In this document: positions 1-8,873 of the stretch, piece after piece
How positions within the stretch are numbered: position 1 is the first letter of the stretch
Layout of the letters: every line of letters starts with the position of its first letter
Source: Gordonia pseudamarae
Lineage (GTDB): Bacteria; Actinomycetota; Actinomycetes; Mycobacteriales; Mycobacteriaceae
Reading direction: 5' to 3'
Length of the DNA: 64,000 bases
NCBI RefSeq assembly: GCF_025273675.1
Contig: NZ_CP045809.1
Span: 620,001-684,000, forward strand
Made by a program: the position numbers and the translations under genes
The notes under the pieces: model-generated
The model's database searches: none
Told to the model about the DNA's origin: nothing
The model's input: only the letters and a program-made list of their open reading frames with translations

Positions 1-1318
1 TGGTGCGCCGACCCGTATCCGTCTGGCGGGAAGCATTATCGATGGAACAGGCCCGGATCTCGAACGCAGGGCGGGGGAGCGGGTCGTCGACTGCGCCGGC
101 GGTACCGCCGAACCCGGCTACACCGATCATCACCTTCATCTGCACGCCCTCGCGGCGGTGCGGCGCTCGGTGAGGTGCGGACCACCACAGATCGTCGACG
201 GCGGTGCGCTCGCGACCGCGCTGGCCACCGCGGCCGCCGACGACAATGGCTGGGTCCGGGGTGTCGGATACGCCGAAACCGTTGCCGGTGATCTGGATTC
301 GGATGCGCTGGACCTGATGTGCGCGGACCGTCCGATACGCATCTGTCATCGCAGCGGCGCGATGTGGATGGTCAACGGAATCGGTGCCCGGCTGCTCGGC
401 CTGGACACCGCAGATCACCCGGGCATCGAACGCGGGCCCGACGGCACCGCCACCGGCCGCATCTTCCGCGCCGATGACTGGCTGCGGGAACGGCTTCCGA
501 CCAACCGCTTCCCCGACCTCGCCGCGGTGGGAGCCGAGTTGCTCTCACTCGGCATCACCTCGGTCACCGACGCCACCCCCGATCTCGACGCCGCCGCTCT
601 CGCTCACCTCCGGTCGTCGGTGGCCTGCGGTGCGCTCGCGCAACGCGTTCAGCTGCTCGGGGTTCGGCTGGGCCACGACGTCACCGAACCGCGGATCTCG
701 ACGGGACCGTACAAGATCGTCGTCGCCGACTCGGGCCTGCCCGATCTCGACGACCTGACCGCACGCATCCGCGCCGCACACGATGTGGGCCGGTCCGTCG
801 CCGTACACTGCGTCACCCGTGAAGCCCTGATTCTCACCCTCGTGGCCCTCGCCGACGCCGGACCCACCGGACACGACCGCATCGAGCACGCCGCGATCGT
901 CCCCCCGGACCTGATCGACGAGCTGGTCAGACTCCGCGTCACGGTGGTGACGCAGCCCGGGTTCCTCGCCGACCGTGGCCACGACTACCTGCGCGAGGTC
1001 GACCCGGCCGACCATGACAACCTCTACCGCTGTGCCAGCCTCATCGACGCCGGGGTACCGGTGGCCCTGTCGAGCGACGCCCCGTACGGCCCGCTCGACC
1101 CGGCCGAGATCATCGACGCCGCGGTGACCCGCCGGGTTCCCGGCGGCCGGATCGCCGGTCCGTCGGAGCGGGTGACCGCGGCGGATGCGGCCGGTCGGCT
1201 CCGGACCCCGGCACGCGGATCACCGGCCCGCCTCGTCCGAGGCGCTCCGGCCGACCTCGTCATCCGGGATTCGTCGGGCCTCACACACGCGGTGATCGCC
1301 GGGGAGATGGTCCGGTGA
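1..1318 (+). CDS. Amidohydrolase family protein (5' end outside window)
   Basis: The frame is open from base 2 to the stop at 1318, so the N-terminus lies upstream of the window. Metal-ligand motifs of the amidohydrolase superfamily (Amidohydro_3/YtcJ-like) are in order: an HxH-type cluster DHHLHLH at about bases 128-148, a lysine in GPYKIVV near 710, histidines in AVHCV (near 805) and RIEHA (near 880), and an aspartate in SSDAP (near 1074). It should hydrolyse a C-N bond of an unidentified cyclic amide or amine in the cytoplasm. It ends 33 nt before the convergent hydrolase gene. The family is secure, the substrate is not. An internal ATG at 158 would remove the HxH motif and is not the real start. 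Confidence 0.85.
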   Translation, partial: GAPTRIRLAGSIIDGTGPDLERRAGERVVDCAGGTAEPGYTDHHLHLHALAAVRRSVRCGPPQIVDGGALATALATAAADDNGWVRGVGYAETVAGDLDSDALDLMCADRPIRICHRSGAMWMVNGIGARLLGLDTADHPGIERGPDGTATGRIFRADDWLRERLPTNRFPDLAAVGAELLSLGITSVTDATPDLDAAALAHLRSSVACGALAQRVQLLGVRLGHDVTEPRISTGPYKIVVADSGLPDLDDLTARIRAAHDVGRSVAVHCVTREALILTLVALADAGPTGHDRIEHAAIVPPDLIDELVRLRVTVVTQPGFLADRGHDYLREVDPADHDNLYRCASLIDAGVPVALSSDAPYGPLDPAEIIDAAVTRRVPGGRIAGPSERVTAADAAGRLRTPARGSPARLVRGAPADLVIRDSSGLTHAVIAGEMVR

Positions 1319-1351
1319 CCATGTGGCACATGCGGTGGCCGCCCTGAAATG

Positions 1352-2188
1352 TCAGCCGCGCACCCGGTCCAGAACGGCGTCGGCGACCTCGTCGGGCCGG
1401 GACTCGGGGAGCCAATGGTTGGCGCCGGTGATGATGCGGAACTCGTAGGGGGCCTGCACGCTGCGACCGGTGCGTTGTGCACCGAAACGGCTGAGGGCGA
1501 AATCGCCGTCGCTCCACACGTGGGTGGTGGGCACGGTGATCATGCCCGGCGTCCTGTCGGAGCGGGACCAGAACGGCAGGCCCCGGTACCAGTTGAGCGC
1601 ACCGGTGATCGCGCCGGAGGCGATGATGTCGTCGTAGAGTCGGTCGGCGTACTCCGGTGGCAGGCCGACCCGCGCCCGGGCCTTCGGGGACCGGAAGACC
1701 TTGCCGAGAAGCAGCTCGGGAACCTTGGGCAACTGGAACACCGCCATGTACCAGCTGCGCAGCAACTGGCCGCGTGGCATGGCCGCGCGGTAGGCCGCCG
1801 GATGCGGTACCGACAGCGTGGTCAGCGTGCTGATCCGTTCGGGATGCCTGGCGGCCACACCCCAGGCCAGCATCGAGCCCCAGTCGTGCCCGACGAGGTG
1901 GACGGGACCATTGCCGAGGGCGTCGAACAGGGCGAGTACGTCACCGATGAGCAGACCGAGCGCGTAGTCGCGGCGCCGGGCGGGCCGGGCGCGCGGTGAG
2001 TAGCCGCGCAGATCCGGTGCGAGCGTGCGGTAACCCTGCTCGTGCAACCGTGGTGTCACCAGATCCCAGCCGCTCGCGCGCTGCGGAAAGCCGTGCAGCA
2101 GCACGATCGGGGGACCGTCGATCGGCCCGGCGTCGATGACGTCGAAAACGTAGTCGCCGTTACGGTATTCGGTGATACGTCCGGACAT
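1352..2188 (-). CDS. Alpha/beta hydrolase, epoxide hydrolase/dehalogenase-like
   Basis: Protein of 278 aa. It has the oxyanion motif HGFP (residues 32-35) and the nucleophile elbow VGHDWGS, with Asp102 as nucleophile. That is the arrangement of epoxide hydrolases and haloalkane dehalogenases, not of serine esterases. The catalytic histidine is in GANHW near the C-terminus. The start at 2188 is chosen because its ATG shares one base with the TGA of the upstream acyl-CoA synthetase (TGATG), giving translational coupling. The open frame extends further upstream, but that part is a low-complexity shadow of the synthetase. An epoxide made by a neighbouring P450 would be a logical substrate; this is inference. 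Confidence 0.85.
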   Translation of the reverse strand: MSGRITEYRNGDYVFDVIDAGPIDGPPIVLLHGFPQRASGWDLVTPRLHEQGYRTLAPDLRGYSPRARPARRRDYALGLLIGDVLALFDALGNGPVHLVGHDWGSMLAWGVAARHPERISTLTTLSVPHPAAYRAAMPRGQLLRSWYMAVFQLPKVPELLLGKVFRSPKARARVGLPPEYADRLYDDIIASGAITGALNWYRGLPFWSRSDRTPGMITVPTTHVWSDGDFALSRFGAQRTGRSVQAPYEFRIITGANHWLPESRPDEVADAVLDRVRG

Positions 2189-3894
2189 CACGCCACCGGT
2201 GCCCCGGACGGTTCCGGGATCCCGGAAGACTCGGGGACACCGGAAGACCCGGGGACACCGGAAGAACTGGGGACACCGGAAGAACCGGCGGCGGCCCTGG
2301 CCCAGCGATAGTCGCCCTTGCCGTTGCCCAGACGGCGGACCTCGTCGACGACGATCACCGCTTTCGGAATCTTGTACCCGGCCAGTTTCTGGCGGCAGTG
2401 CCGCTGCAACTCGCCCGATTCGACGGCCGCGACCAGGTCGTCGTCGCCGGCGGCCACCGCCACCACCTCCGAACCCCAACGTTCGCTGGGGCGGCCGACG
2501 ACCAGCACGTCGGTGATGTGCGGGAAGGTGCGCAGCACCTCCTCGACCTCCTCGGCGAAGACCTTCTCGCCGCCGGTGTTGATGACCAGCGAATCGCGTC
2601 CGCGCAGCAGCAGCTTTCCGTCGGCGGAGATCCGGCCGCGATCGCCGGACTGTACGACGCGCACCCCGTCGACGGTGAGGAAGGTGCGTTCGGTGGCCTC
2701 GGGGTCCTTGAAGTAGCCCAACGGCATCCGGCCCTGACGGACCACCCAGCCGTCCTCGTCGGCGCCCGCTTCGAGGAAGCCGTCGAGGTTCTCCGATGCG
2801 ATGCGGGTATCGGCGTGCGGGGTGAAGCCCACGATGGTGTCGGTGGCGTCGTCCTCGCTCGCGCCGAATGCGACGTTGCCGGTTTCGGTGGAGCCGTAGC
2901 CGTTCACCAGGATCACCCCGGGCAGCAACTCGCGCAGGGTCTTCTGGTGTTCGACGTTGAGCGGGGCACCGCCGCTGGCGACCGAGAAGAGTGTGGAGAC
3001 GTCGTATCGGCCGCTGCGGATGCCGTCGATGAGGCCCACCGCGTAGGCGTCGCCGACCATCGTCATCAGGCCGACCTTCTCGCGCTCGATGGTGGCGAGC
3101 ACCCGGTGCGGATCAAACTTGGTGCGGTCGTACAGAACGGCGGTCTGGCCGTTGAGGATGCCGGCGAATGCGGTGAGCAGACCCGCCGCGTGCATGAGCG
3201 GGGACACCGCGAACCAGGGTGCGCCCGAGTACTGGACCTTGTGGTGGATCTCGTCGACGTGCTCGTGCACGCCGCCGTTCATCGACACCACATACTGGTC
3301 GCCCTGGCGCCACAGCACGCCCTTGGGCCGGCCGGTGGTGCCGCCGGTACACATCATCACCACATCGTCGGGGGTGGACCGAGGCAATTCGCCGGCCCAC
3401 GATCTGCCCTGTGCCAGCGCGTCATCGAGGTCGATCGCACCTTCTACCGGGGTGGCGTCATCGATGCCGTCGGGCACCGAGACGATCAGTTCGACGCACT
3501 CGGGCAGTGCGTCGGCGAATGTGGCCAGCAGTGATCGATGGCCGATCACACCGCGCGGCCCGACATAGTCGAGGAGTTCACGGATCTCGGCGGGCGTGTA
3601 GTGATAGTTGACGTTGACCGGTATCACCCGCGCCTTGGAACACGCGATGAAGGCGTCGGGGTACAGGTCGTTGTGCATGATGAGTGCGACCCGGTCCTGC
3701 CCGCATTCCCACGGCCGCAGTTCCGGGCGTTCGGTGTGGGTGCCGAAACCCTTGCCGGCCAGGAACTTCGCGAGTGCGGTGGTGCGTTCGGCGGCCTCAC
3801 GATAGGTACTGCGCCGCTCACCGCAGATGGTCATCAACCGGTCGGGGACGGCGTCGGCGATGGCATCGATGACGGTACCTACGGTCCATTCCAT
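2188..3894 (-). CDS. fadD: Acyl-CoA synthetase (FadD-type, AMP-forming)
   Basis: ANL-superfamily ligase of 568 aa that would activate a carboxylic acid to its CoA thioester through an acyl-adenylate. Motifs: the phosphate-binding loop CTGGTTGRPKG, the adenylate motif NGYGSTETGN, the hinge GRDSLVINTGGEK, and the catalytic lysine in GNGKGDYRW. ATG at 3894 is preferred over GTG at 3903 because a GGAG lies about 10 nt upstream of the ATG but only 1 nt from the GTG. The last ~28 residues are a degenerate Ser-Gly-Val-Pro hexapeptide tail encoded by an 18-bp DNA repeat and lie beyond the normal FadD end. A promoter and a shared 17-bp operator lie upstream, so it is probably co-regulated with the lipid genes. 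Confidence 0.92.
   Translation of the reverse strand: MEWTVGTVIDAIADAVPDRLMTICGERRSTYREAAERTTALAKFLAGKGFGTHTERPELRPWECGQDRVALIMHNDLYPDAFIACSKARVIPVNVNYHYTPAEIRELLDYVGPRGVIGHRSLLATFADALPECVELIVSVPDGIDDATPVEGAIDLDDALAQGRSWAGELPRSTPDDVVMMCTGGTTGRPKGVLWRQGDQYVVSMNGGVHEHVDEIHHKVQYSGAPWFAVSPLMHAAGLLTAFAGILNGQTAVLYDRTKFDPHRVLATIEREKVGLMTMVGDAYAVGLIDGIRSGRYDVSTLFSVASGGAPLNVEHQKTLRELLPGVILVNGYGSTETGNVAFGASEDDATDTIVGFTPHADTRIASENLDGFLEAGADEDGWVVRQGRMPLGYFKDPEATERTFLTVDGVRVVQSGDRGRISADGKLLLRGRDSLVINTGGEKVFAEEVEEVLRTFPHITDVLVVGRPSERWGSEVVAVAAGDDDLVAAVESGELQRHCRQKLAGYKIPKAVIVVDEVRRLGNGKGDYRWARAAAGSSGVPSSSGVPGSSGVPESSGIPEPSGAPVA
2223..2288. repeat. 18-bp tandem repeat in the fadD 3' end
   Basis: About 3.7 copies of an 18-bp unit, cggaagacccggggacac with 1-4 mismatches, run in frame through the last codons of the acyl-CoA synthetase. 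They give repeated SSGVPx hexapeptides. Unit length is a multiple of three, so copy-number change would not break the frame. Confidence 0.9.
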
Positions 3895-3953
3895 GTGGTG
3901 CACGCTCCGGGAGGTGGCGCGACGACGGGCCGGCCATCGCTGTGATGCCAGTC

Positions 3954-3981
3954 ATACTAGCGGCCCGGCAACCCCTGTCAA
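3954..3981 (-). promoter_or_regulatory. Predicted sigma70-type promoter for fadD
   Basis: Read on the minus strand: -35 TTGACA (3976-3981), 16-nt spacer, -10 TAGTAT (3954-3959), about 60 nt before the fadD ATG. A near-identical stretch, AACCCCTGTCRAGG on the plus strand (3970-3983), also occurs at 19710-19723 before the alcohol dehydrogenase. Confidence 0.55.
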
Positions 3982-3988
3982 GGAGCTT

Positions 3989-4007
3989 ACTGTAAATACC
4001 ACGGTAG
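3989..4007. promoter_or_regulatory. Operator site 1 of the shared 17-bp palindrome
   Basis: ACTGTAAATACCACGGT, a match to ACnGTAAGnCTTACnGT with both ACnGT outer boxes intact. It lies 8 nt upstream of the -35 of fadD and also in the divergent region of the P450 at 4293. Confidence 0.6.
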
Positions 4008-4292
4008 CAGCGGCCCGTCGGTCGCCGGCGGCCTCTGCCCGGACCCCCTTCGTGGATCAGCCGCACCATCCGTGGAAAGCTCCGCTCGAACGTCGGTGTC
4101 TCCCCGGGATCGGTCCGGTGCGCGGGATCGTCGACCCCCCGAGCCTGCGCCGAGAGTGGGGTCCAAGGAATGTAACCATTCCCGTAAGCCTTGCGGTAAG
4201 TTCATCGGTGAGCGTAGATTGCACGCGACGGTTCAGCCCCGACAGCCCCCATGTCCGACGACGGTGCGCGGCACCTGGCGAAAGGCAGCTTG
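3995..4292. other. Divergent intergenic region between fadD and the P450
   Basis: The whole gap is 3895-4292 (about 400 nt). It holds the fadD promoter, operators 1 and 2, and a possible plus-strand promoter for the P450: TTGCGG at 4191-4196, an 18-nt spacer, and TAGATT at 4215-4220. I see no convincing ORF in it. Confidence 0.6.
4181..4197. promoter_or_regulatory. Operator site 2 (upstream of P450)
   Basis: CCCGTAAGCCTTGCGGT: central GTAAG/CTT matches the consensus, with mismatches in the outer AC positions. It overlaps the proposed -35 (TTGCGG, 4191-4196) of the P450 promoter, which is where a repressor would sit. Confidence 0.55.
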
Positions 4293-5525
4293 ATGACCAC
4301 AGCAGAGGCGGTACCCGCAGGGGTACTGGCAATTCCGGCAGCATACAAAGACCCCGAGGCCCTGCATGCGGCACTGGCCGCCGCCCGCCGGGACGACCCG
4401 GTCTCGTACGTCGATGTGGAGGGTTACACCCCGTTCTGGGCGGTCACCAAGTACGCGGACATCATCAAGGTCGAACGCGCGGCCAAGACGTTCACCAACT
4501 CGCCGCGGCCGGTGCTGATGACCACCGAGCAGGACAAGCTGCAGCAGCAGGTCGGCATCGACACGCTCATCCACATGGACGGTGCCAAGCACCGGCAGTA
4601 CCGGGCGATCGGTGTCAACTGGTTCAAGCCGAGCGCCCTGGCCGCCCTGCAGACCCGTGTCGATACCCTCGCCAAGCGGTTCGTGGACAAGCTGGCCGCG
4701 GCCGGTGGTGAATGCGACTTCGTGCAGACGGTCGGCGTCGACTACCCGCTGTACGTGATCATGTCGCTGCTCGGCATCCCCGAAGACGACTTCGCGTTCA
4801 TGCTCAAGCTGACGCAGGAGCTCGTCGGCAACGACGACCCGGAACTGCAGCGCGGCACCACCGACGAAGAGAACATGATGGCGATGCTGGAGATGTTCGC
4901 CTACTTCCAGAAGCTCACCGAGGACCGCCGCGCCAACCCCACCGACGACCTCGCCTCGGCCATCGCCAACGCCACCGTCGACGGCGCGCCGCTCGACGAC
5001 ATCCAGACGGTCTCGTACTACGCGATCGTCGCGACCGCCGGCCACGACACCACCAGCAGCTCCATCACCGGTGGTCTGCAGGCGCTGATCGAGCATCCCG
5101 ACCAGTTGGCCACGTTGCGCGACAACCCGGATCTCATGCCGACCGCGGTGGAGGAGATGATCCGCTGGGTCACCCCGGTCAAGGAGTTCATGCGCACGGC
5201 CGCCGAGGACACCGAACTGTGCGGCAAGCAGATCAAGGCCGGTGACGCGGTGCTGCTGTCGTACGCCTCGGCCAACCGCGACGAGGATGCCTTCGACGAC
5301 CCGTTCGCCTTCGACATCGAGCGCGAACCCAACAAGCATCTGGCGTTCGGCCACGGGCTGCACTTCTGCCTCGGTGCTCCACTGGCCCGGATGGAGATCG
5401 GCGCGTTCTTCAAGGAACTACTCTCGCGCCTGGACCACATCGAGCTGGCCGGGGAGCCGCAGTTGACGGCCACCACCTTCGTCGGCGGTCTCAAGCACCT
5501 CCCGATCCGGTACTCGCTGCGATGA
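4293..5525 (+). CDS. Cytochrome P450 monooxygenase
   Basis: Soluble bacterial P450 of 410 aa. The I-helix oxygen-activation motif AGHDTT, an ExxR-type motif in the K-helix (EEMIRW) and the heme-binding loop FGHGLHFCLG with Cys359 are all visible. It would hydroxylate a hydrophobic substrate using electrons from a ferredoxin; the 3Fe-4S ferredoxin at 20746-20937 has the same operator upstream. The ATG at 4293 follows an AAAGG at about -8. The frame opens earlier, at 4251, but without a ribosome-binding site. Its stop overlaps the crotonase start by 4 nt (ATGA), so the two are one transcript. The P450 family number cannot be assigned here. Confidence 0.93.
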   Translation: MTTAEAVPAGVLAIPAAYKDPEALHAALAAARRDDPVSYVDVEGYTPFWAVTKYADIIKVERAAKTFTNSPRPVLMTTEQDKLQQQVGIDTLIHMDGAKHRQYRAIGVNWFKPSALAALQTRVDTLAKRFVDKLAAAGGECDFVQTVGVDYPLYVIMSLLGIPEDDFAFMLKLTQELVGNDDPELQRGTTDEENMMAMLEMFAYFQKLTEDRRANPTDDLASAIANATVDGAPLDDIQTVSYYAIVATAGHDTTSSSITGGLQALIEHPDQLATLRDNPDLMPTAVEEMIRWVTPVKEFMRTAAEDTELCGKQIKAGDAVLLSYASANRDEDAFDDPFAFDIEREPNKHLAFGHGLHFCLGAPLARMEIGAFFKELLSRLDHIELAGEPQLTATTFVGGLKHLPIRYSLR

Positions 5526-6367
5526 CCGTACCCGCGCATGGCGAACCTGCCGTCGGATACGAACTCCGCGACAACGGCGTCGCGGTGCTCACCCTCAACA
5601 GGCCGGAACGGCTCAACGCGTGGGGTATGGACATCGCCGTCCCGTTCTACGAACTGATCGATCGCGCCGACGCCGACGAGGCGGTGCGCGTGATCGTGGT
5701 GACCGGCGCCGGCCGCGGCTTCTGCGCCGGTGCCGACCTGTCCGGCGGCGGCGCCACCAGCACCGAATCGCTCGGTGACGATCTGGGCAATACCGATGAG
5801 AACGCACTGGGTGCGATTCTCGGGGAGCGTCAGCCCTACACACTGACCGCGTTGCGCAAACCGGTCATCGCCGCCATCAACGGTGCGTGCATCGGATTCG
5901 GTTTCACCCTCGCGCTGATGTGCGACGTCCGGTTCGCCGGTGCGGGCGCGAAGTTCGGCGCCACCTTCGTCCGGCTGGGTCTGGTCGCCGAGCAGGGAAT
6001 CTCGTGGATCCTGCCCCGGGTGGTGGGCGCCGCGCCCGCCGCCGACCTGCTGCTCAGCGGCCGCAAGTTCGATGCCGCCGAGGCTTCGCGACTGGGTCTG
6101 GTCAAAGAGGTCGTCGACGACGAGGACCTGCTGGCCCGGGCCATCGACTACGCCGACGAACTGGCGACCCGGTGCTCACCGTGGGCGCTGGCGCAGATCA
6201 AAGGTCAGCTCTACGATGAGTCCGATCGCGCCAACGTCGCCGCCACGACGGCGAAATCAGTGGAACTGATGAATCTTTCGATCAAGCAACCGGATGTCAT
6301 CGAAGGCATCACCAGCTTCTTCGAGAAGCGGAATCCGCAATTTCCGCCCCTGACAGCGGATGACTGA
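5522..6367 (+). CDS. Enoyl-CoA hydratase/isomerase family protein (atypical)
   Basis: Crotonase-fold protein of 281 aa, translationally coupled to the P450 through ATGA. The oxyanion-hole segments (GFCAGADL and the INGACIGFG turn) are present. The two catalytic glutamates of classical enoyl-CoA hydratase appear to be replaced: GFGFTLALMCD has Thr where the first Glu falls, and GATFVRLG has Phe at the second. It may therefore be an isomerase, hydrolase or C-C lyase rather than a hydratase. Fold assignment is secure, reaction is not. Confidence 0.85.
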   Translation: MTVPAHGEPAVGYELRDNGVAVLTLNRPERLNAWGMDIAVPFYELIDRADADEAVRVIVVTGAGRGFCAGADLSGGGATSTESLGDDLGNTDENALGAILGERQPYTLTALRKPVIAAINGACIGFGFTLALMCDVRFAGAGAKFGATFVRLGLVAEQGISWILPRVVGAAPAADLLLSGRKFDAAEASRLGLVKEVVDDEDLLARAIDYADELATRCSPWALAQIKGQLYDESDRANVAATTAKSVELMNLSIKQPDVIEGITSFFEKRNPQFPPLTADD

Positions 6368-6465
6368 AGGACAATGTTCCCGGCGCTGATGCCGGAACTC
6401 TAAATGTCTGATTTATCGCAGTAAAGGCCGAATCCGGCATCAACAGCTACATACACGGAGGCCCG

Positions 6466-7980
6466 ATGACCTCGACGCAGGCAGGAGCCTGGGACGAAAC
6501 CCTGGACGATCTGGACACGCGCCGCAAACGCTCCTATGCGATGGGCGGCGCCGAACGGGTGGCCAAGCACCGCGCCAAGGGCAAGCTCGACGCGCGGGCG
6601 CGCATTCGCGCGCTGCTCGATCCCGGCAGCTTTCAGGAATTCGGCACCCTCGTGGGCGGTGAGATCGCGGCCGACGCGATCGTCACCGGCACCGGCGAGA
6701 TCAACGGCACGCCGGTGGTGGTCGGGGCCGAGGACTTCACCACTTTCGCCGGCACCATCGCCCCGGGCAGCAACGCCAAACGCTACCGCGTGGCCGAGCT
6801 CGCGCTGCGCAACCGCATCCCCATGGTGATGCTGCTCGAAGGCGCGGGCTTCCGGCCCACCGGCGATCACTACGGCCGCACCCCCACCGACCTGTTGATG
6901 CAGGCCCAGTGCTCGGGCAAGGTGCCGATCGTGACCGCGGTACTCGGGCCGTCGGCCGGGCACGGCGCGCTCGTCGCCCCCGTCTCCGACTTCCGTGTGA
7001 TGAGCGAGCAGGGATCGATCTTCACCGCCGGACCGCCCGTGGTGCGCGCGTCCACGGGTGAGGACATCGCCAAGGAAGACCTCGGCGGACCGACCGTGGC
7101 CATCCCCAGCGGCGTGATCCATAACCACTACGCCGACGACCTGACATGCCTGAGTGAGGTGCGCCGCTACCTGTCGTACTTCCCGCCGAGCGCCTGGTCG
7201 TACCCGATGCCGCGGCCCGACGACCCCGATGACCCGGAGGTGACCGGACCGCGCGACTCGTCGGAACTGCTCGAGGTGGTCTCGCGCGACAACCGCCGCG
7301 TCTACGACATGCACGACGTCCTCGACATCGTTCTCGACACCGACGACTGGATGGAGATCCAGCCCACGTTCGGGCAGGCCGTGATCTGTGCCATGGGCCA
7401 TCTCGGCGGGCATCCGGTGGCCGTGGTGGCCAATCAGCCCCAGGTGCTGGCCGGATCCATCGACGCCGCCGCCGCGAACAAGGCCGCGCACTTCATCCAG
7501 GTGGCCGACTCGTTCCATCTGCCGCTGATCTTCCTCGCCGACAACCCCGGCATGCTGCCCGGCAGCAAGTCCGAGCGCGAGGGCGTGTTGCTGGCGGGCG
7601 GCAAGATGTTCGCCGCGCAGACCACCGCCACCACCCTGAAACTGCACCTCACCCTCCGAAAGGCATACGGGTTCGGGTCGATGGTCATGTCCTTGCTCGG
7701 ATTCGACAACCAGGTGGCCGCCTTCGCCTATCCTGGGGCGACAATGGGCGCAATGGGGGCGGGGGCGTTGAGTTCGGCCTCCGGCGCCGATGCCGATATG
7801 GCAAAGCAGTTGCGCGACATGGAACTCGCCGCGTCATACTACTCCGCGGAGATGATGGGATTCGATGAACTGATCGATCCGCGCGAAACGCGCAACCAAC
7901 TGTTGTTCGCGCTGCGGCGCGGCCTGTACTCTCGTCAGGCCACGCCCGAACCGGTGCAGCGCACCGCGATCATGCCCTGA
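6466..7980 (+). CDS. Acyl-CoA carboxylase carboxyltransferase (beta) subunit
   Basis: Protein of 504 aa matching the two-lobed crotonase-like carboxyltransferase fold of propionyl/acetyl/methylcrotonyl-CoA carboxylases. The N-lobe has the KGKLDARARI and LVGGEI segments; the C-lobe has the conserved AYGFGSMVM and AYPGATMGAMGA motifs. Such subunits transfer CO2 from carboxy-biotin to an acyl-CoA. No biotin carboxylase or biotin carrier gene is in the window, so the partner must be encoded elsewhere. It sits 15 nt before yrbE, in the position where mce loci normally carry yrbEA, and probably shares the mce transcript. A GGAGG lies about 6 nt before the ATG. Confidence 0.88.
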   Translation: MTSTQAGAWDETLDDLDTRRKRSYAMGGAERVAKHRAKGKLDARARIRALLDPGSFQEFGTLVGGEIAADAIVTGTGEINGTPVVVGAEDFTTFAGTIAPGSNAKRYRVAELALRNRIPMVMLLEGAGFRPTGDHYGRTPTDLLMQAQCSGKVPIVTAVLGPSAGHGALVAPVSDFRVMSEQGSIFTAGPPVVRASTGEDIAKEDLGGPTVAIPSGVIHNHYADDLTCLSEVRRYLSYFPPSAWSYPMPRPDDPDDPEVTGPRDSSELLEVVSRDNRRVYDMHDVLDIVLDTDDWMEIQPTFGQAVICAMGHLGGHPVAVVANQPQVLAGSIDAAAANKAAHFIQVADSFHLPLIFLADNPGMLPGSKSEREGVLLAGGKMFAAQTTATTLKLHLTLRKAYGFGSMVMSLLGFDNQVAAFAYPGATMGAMGAGALSSASGADADMAKQLRDMELAASYYSAEMMGFDELIDPRETRNQLLFALRRGLYSRQATPEPVQRTAIMP

Positions 7981-7995
7981 TAGGACCCCCCAACG

Positions 7996-8859
7996 ATGAC
8001 CGCTCGCCCCGTCCTGCCCGGCACCACGCGGCTGCCGCGCCTGCGCCGCAGGCTCGGGCAGGCAGGTGCGAGCTGGGAGAAACTCGGCGAACAGGCGCTG
8101 TACTACTTCGTCTCCATCGCCAGTATCCCCAAGGCCGTCAAGGACTACCGGCGCGAAGTGCTTCGGGTGATCGCCGAGATCACCATGGGTACAGGCGCGT
8201 TGGCCGTGATCGGCGGTACGGTGGTGGTCGTCGGATTTCTGACCCTGTTCACCGGTGGCACCATCGCGGTGCAGGGCTACAGTTCGCTGGCCAATATCGG
8301 TGTGGAGGCGCTGACCGGCTTCTTCTCCGCCTACATCAACGTGCGTATCGCCATTCCGGTGATCTCCGGGATCGCGCTCGCCGCCACGGTCGGAGCGGGC
8401 ACGACCGCCCAGCTCGGCGCTATGCGGGTGTCCGAGGAGATCGACGCCCTGGAGACCATGGCCATCCCGGCGATCCCGTATCTGGTGGGTACCCGCATCC
8501 TGGCCGGTCTGACGGCGATCATCCCGCTCTACGCGCTCGCGACGGTGGCGGCGTTCTTCTCCAGCAGATTCGCCACCGTCTACATCTACGGTCAGTCCTC
8601 CGGCGTGTACGATCACTACTTCACCACCTTTCTGGCGCCGAGTGACCTACTATGGTCGTTCGTGCAGGCCATCGCGATGGCCGTGGCGGTCATGCTGATC
8701 CACACCTACCACGGCTACAACGCGGCCGGGGGGCCGGTGGGAGTCGGTGTGGCCGTGGGCAACGCGGTGCGTGCGTCGCTGGTGGCGGTCGTCCTGATCA
8801 CTCTGCTGATGTCGCTCGCCATCTATGGCATCGACGGCAAGTTCAACCTTTCGGGCTAG
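7996..8859 (+). CDS. yrbEB: YrbE-family (MlaE) permease of mce locus 1
   Basis: Integral membrane protein of 287 aa with about five to six hydrophobic segments and the MlaE-family motif SEEIDALETM. It forms the inner-membrane channel of an MCE lipid importer and would couple to an MceG-type ATPase encoded elsewhere. The N-terminal segment and the GVYDHYF motif resemble the YrbEB of locus 2 (28355-29248) rather than its YrbEA. No second YrbE lies next to it: the gene before is the carboxyltransferase and the gene after is mceA. Either it works as a homodimer or it borrows a partner. Confidence 0.9.
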   Translation: MTARPVLPGTTRLPRLRRRLGQAGASWEKLGEQALYYFVSIASIPKAVKDYRREVLRVIAEITMGTGALAVIGGTVVVVGFLTLFTGGTIAVQGYSSLANIGVEALTGFFSAYINVRIAIPVISGIALAATVGAGTTAQLGAMRVSEEIDALETMAIPAIPYLVGTRILAGLTAIIPLYALATVAAFFSSRFATVYIYGQSSGVYDHYFTTFLAPSDLLWSFVQAIAMAVAVMLIHTYHGYNAAGGPVGVGVAVGNAVRASLVAVVLITLLMSLAIYGIDGKFNLSG

Positions 8860-8873
8860 GGGATCATAGGCCA

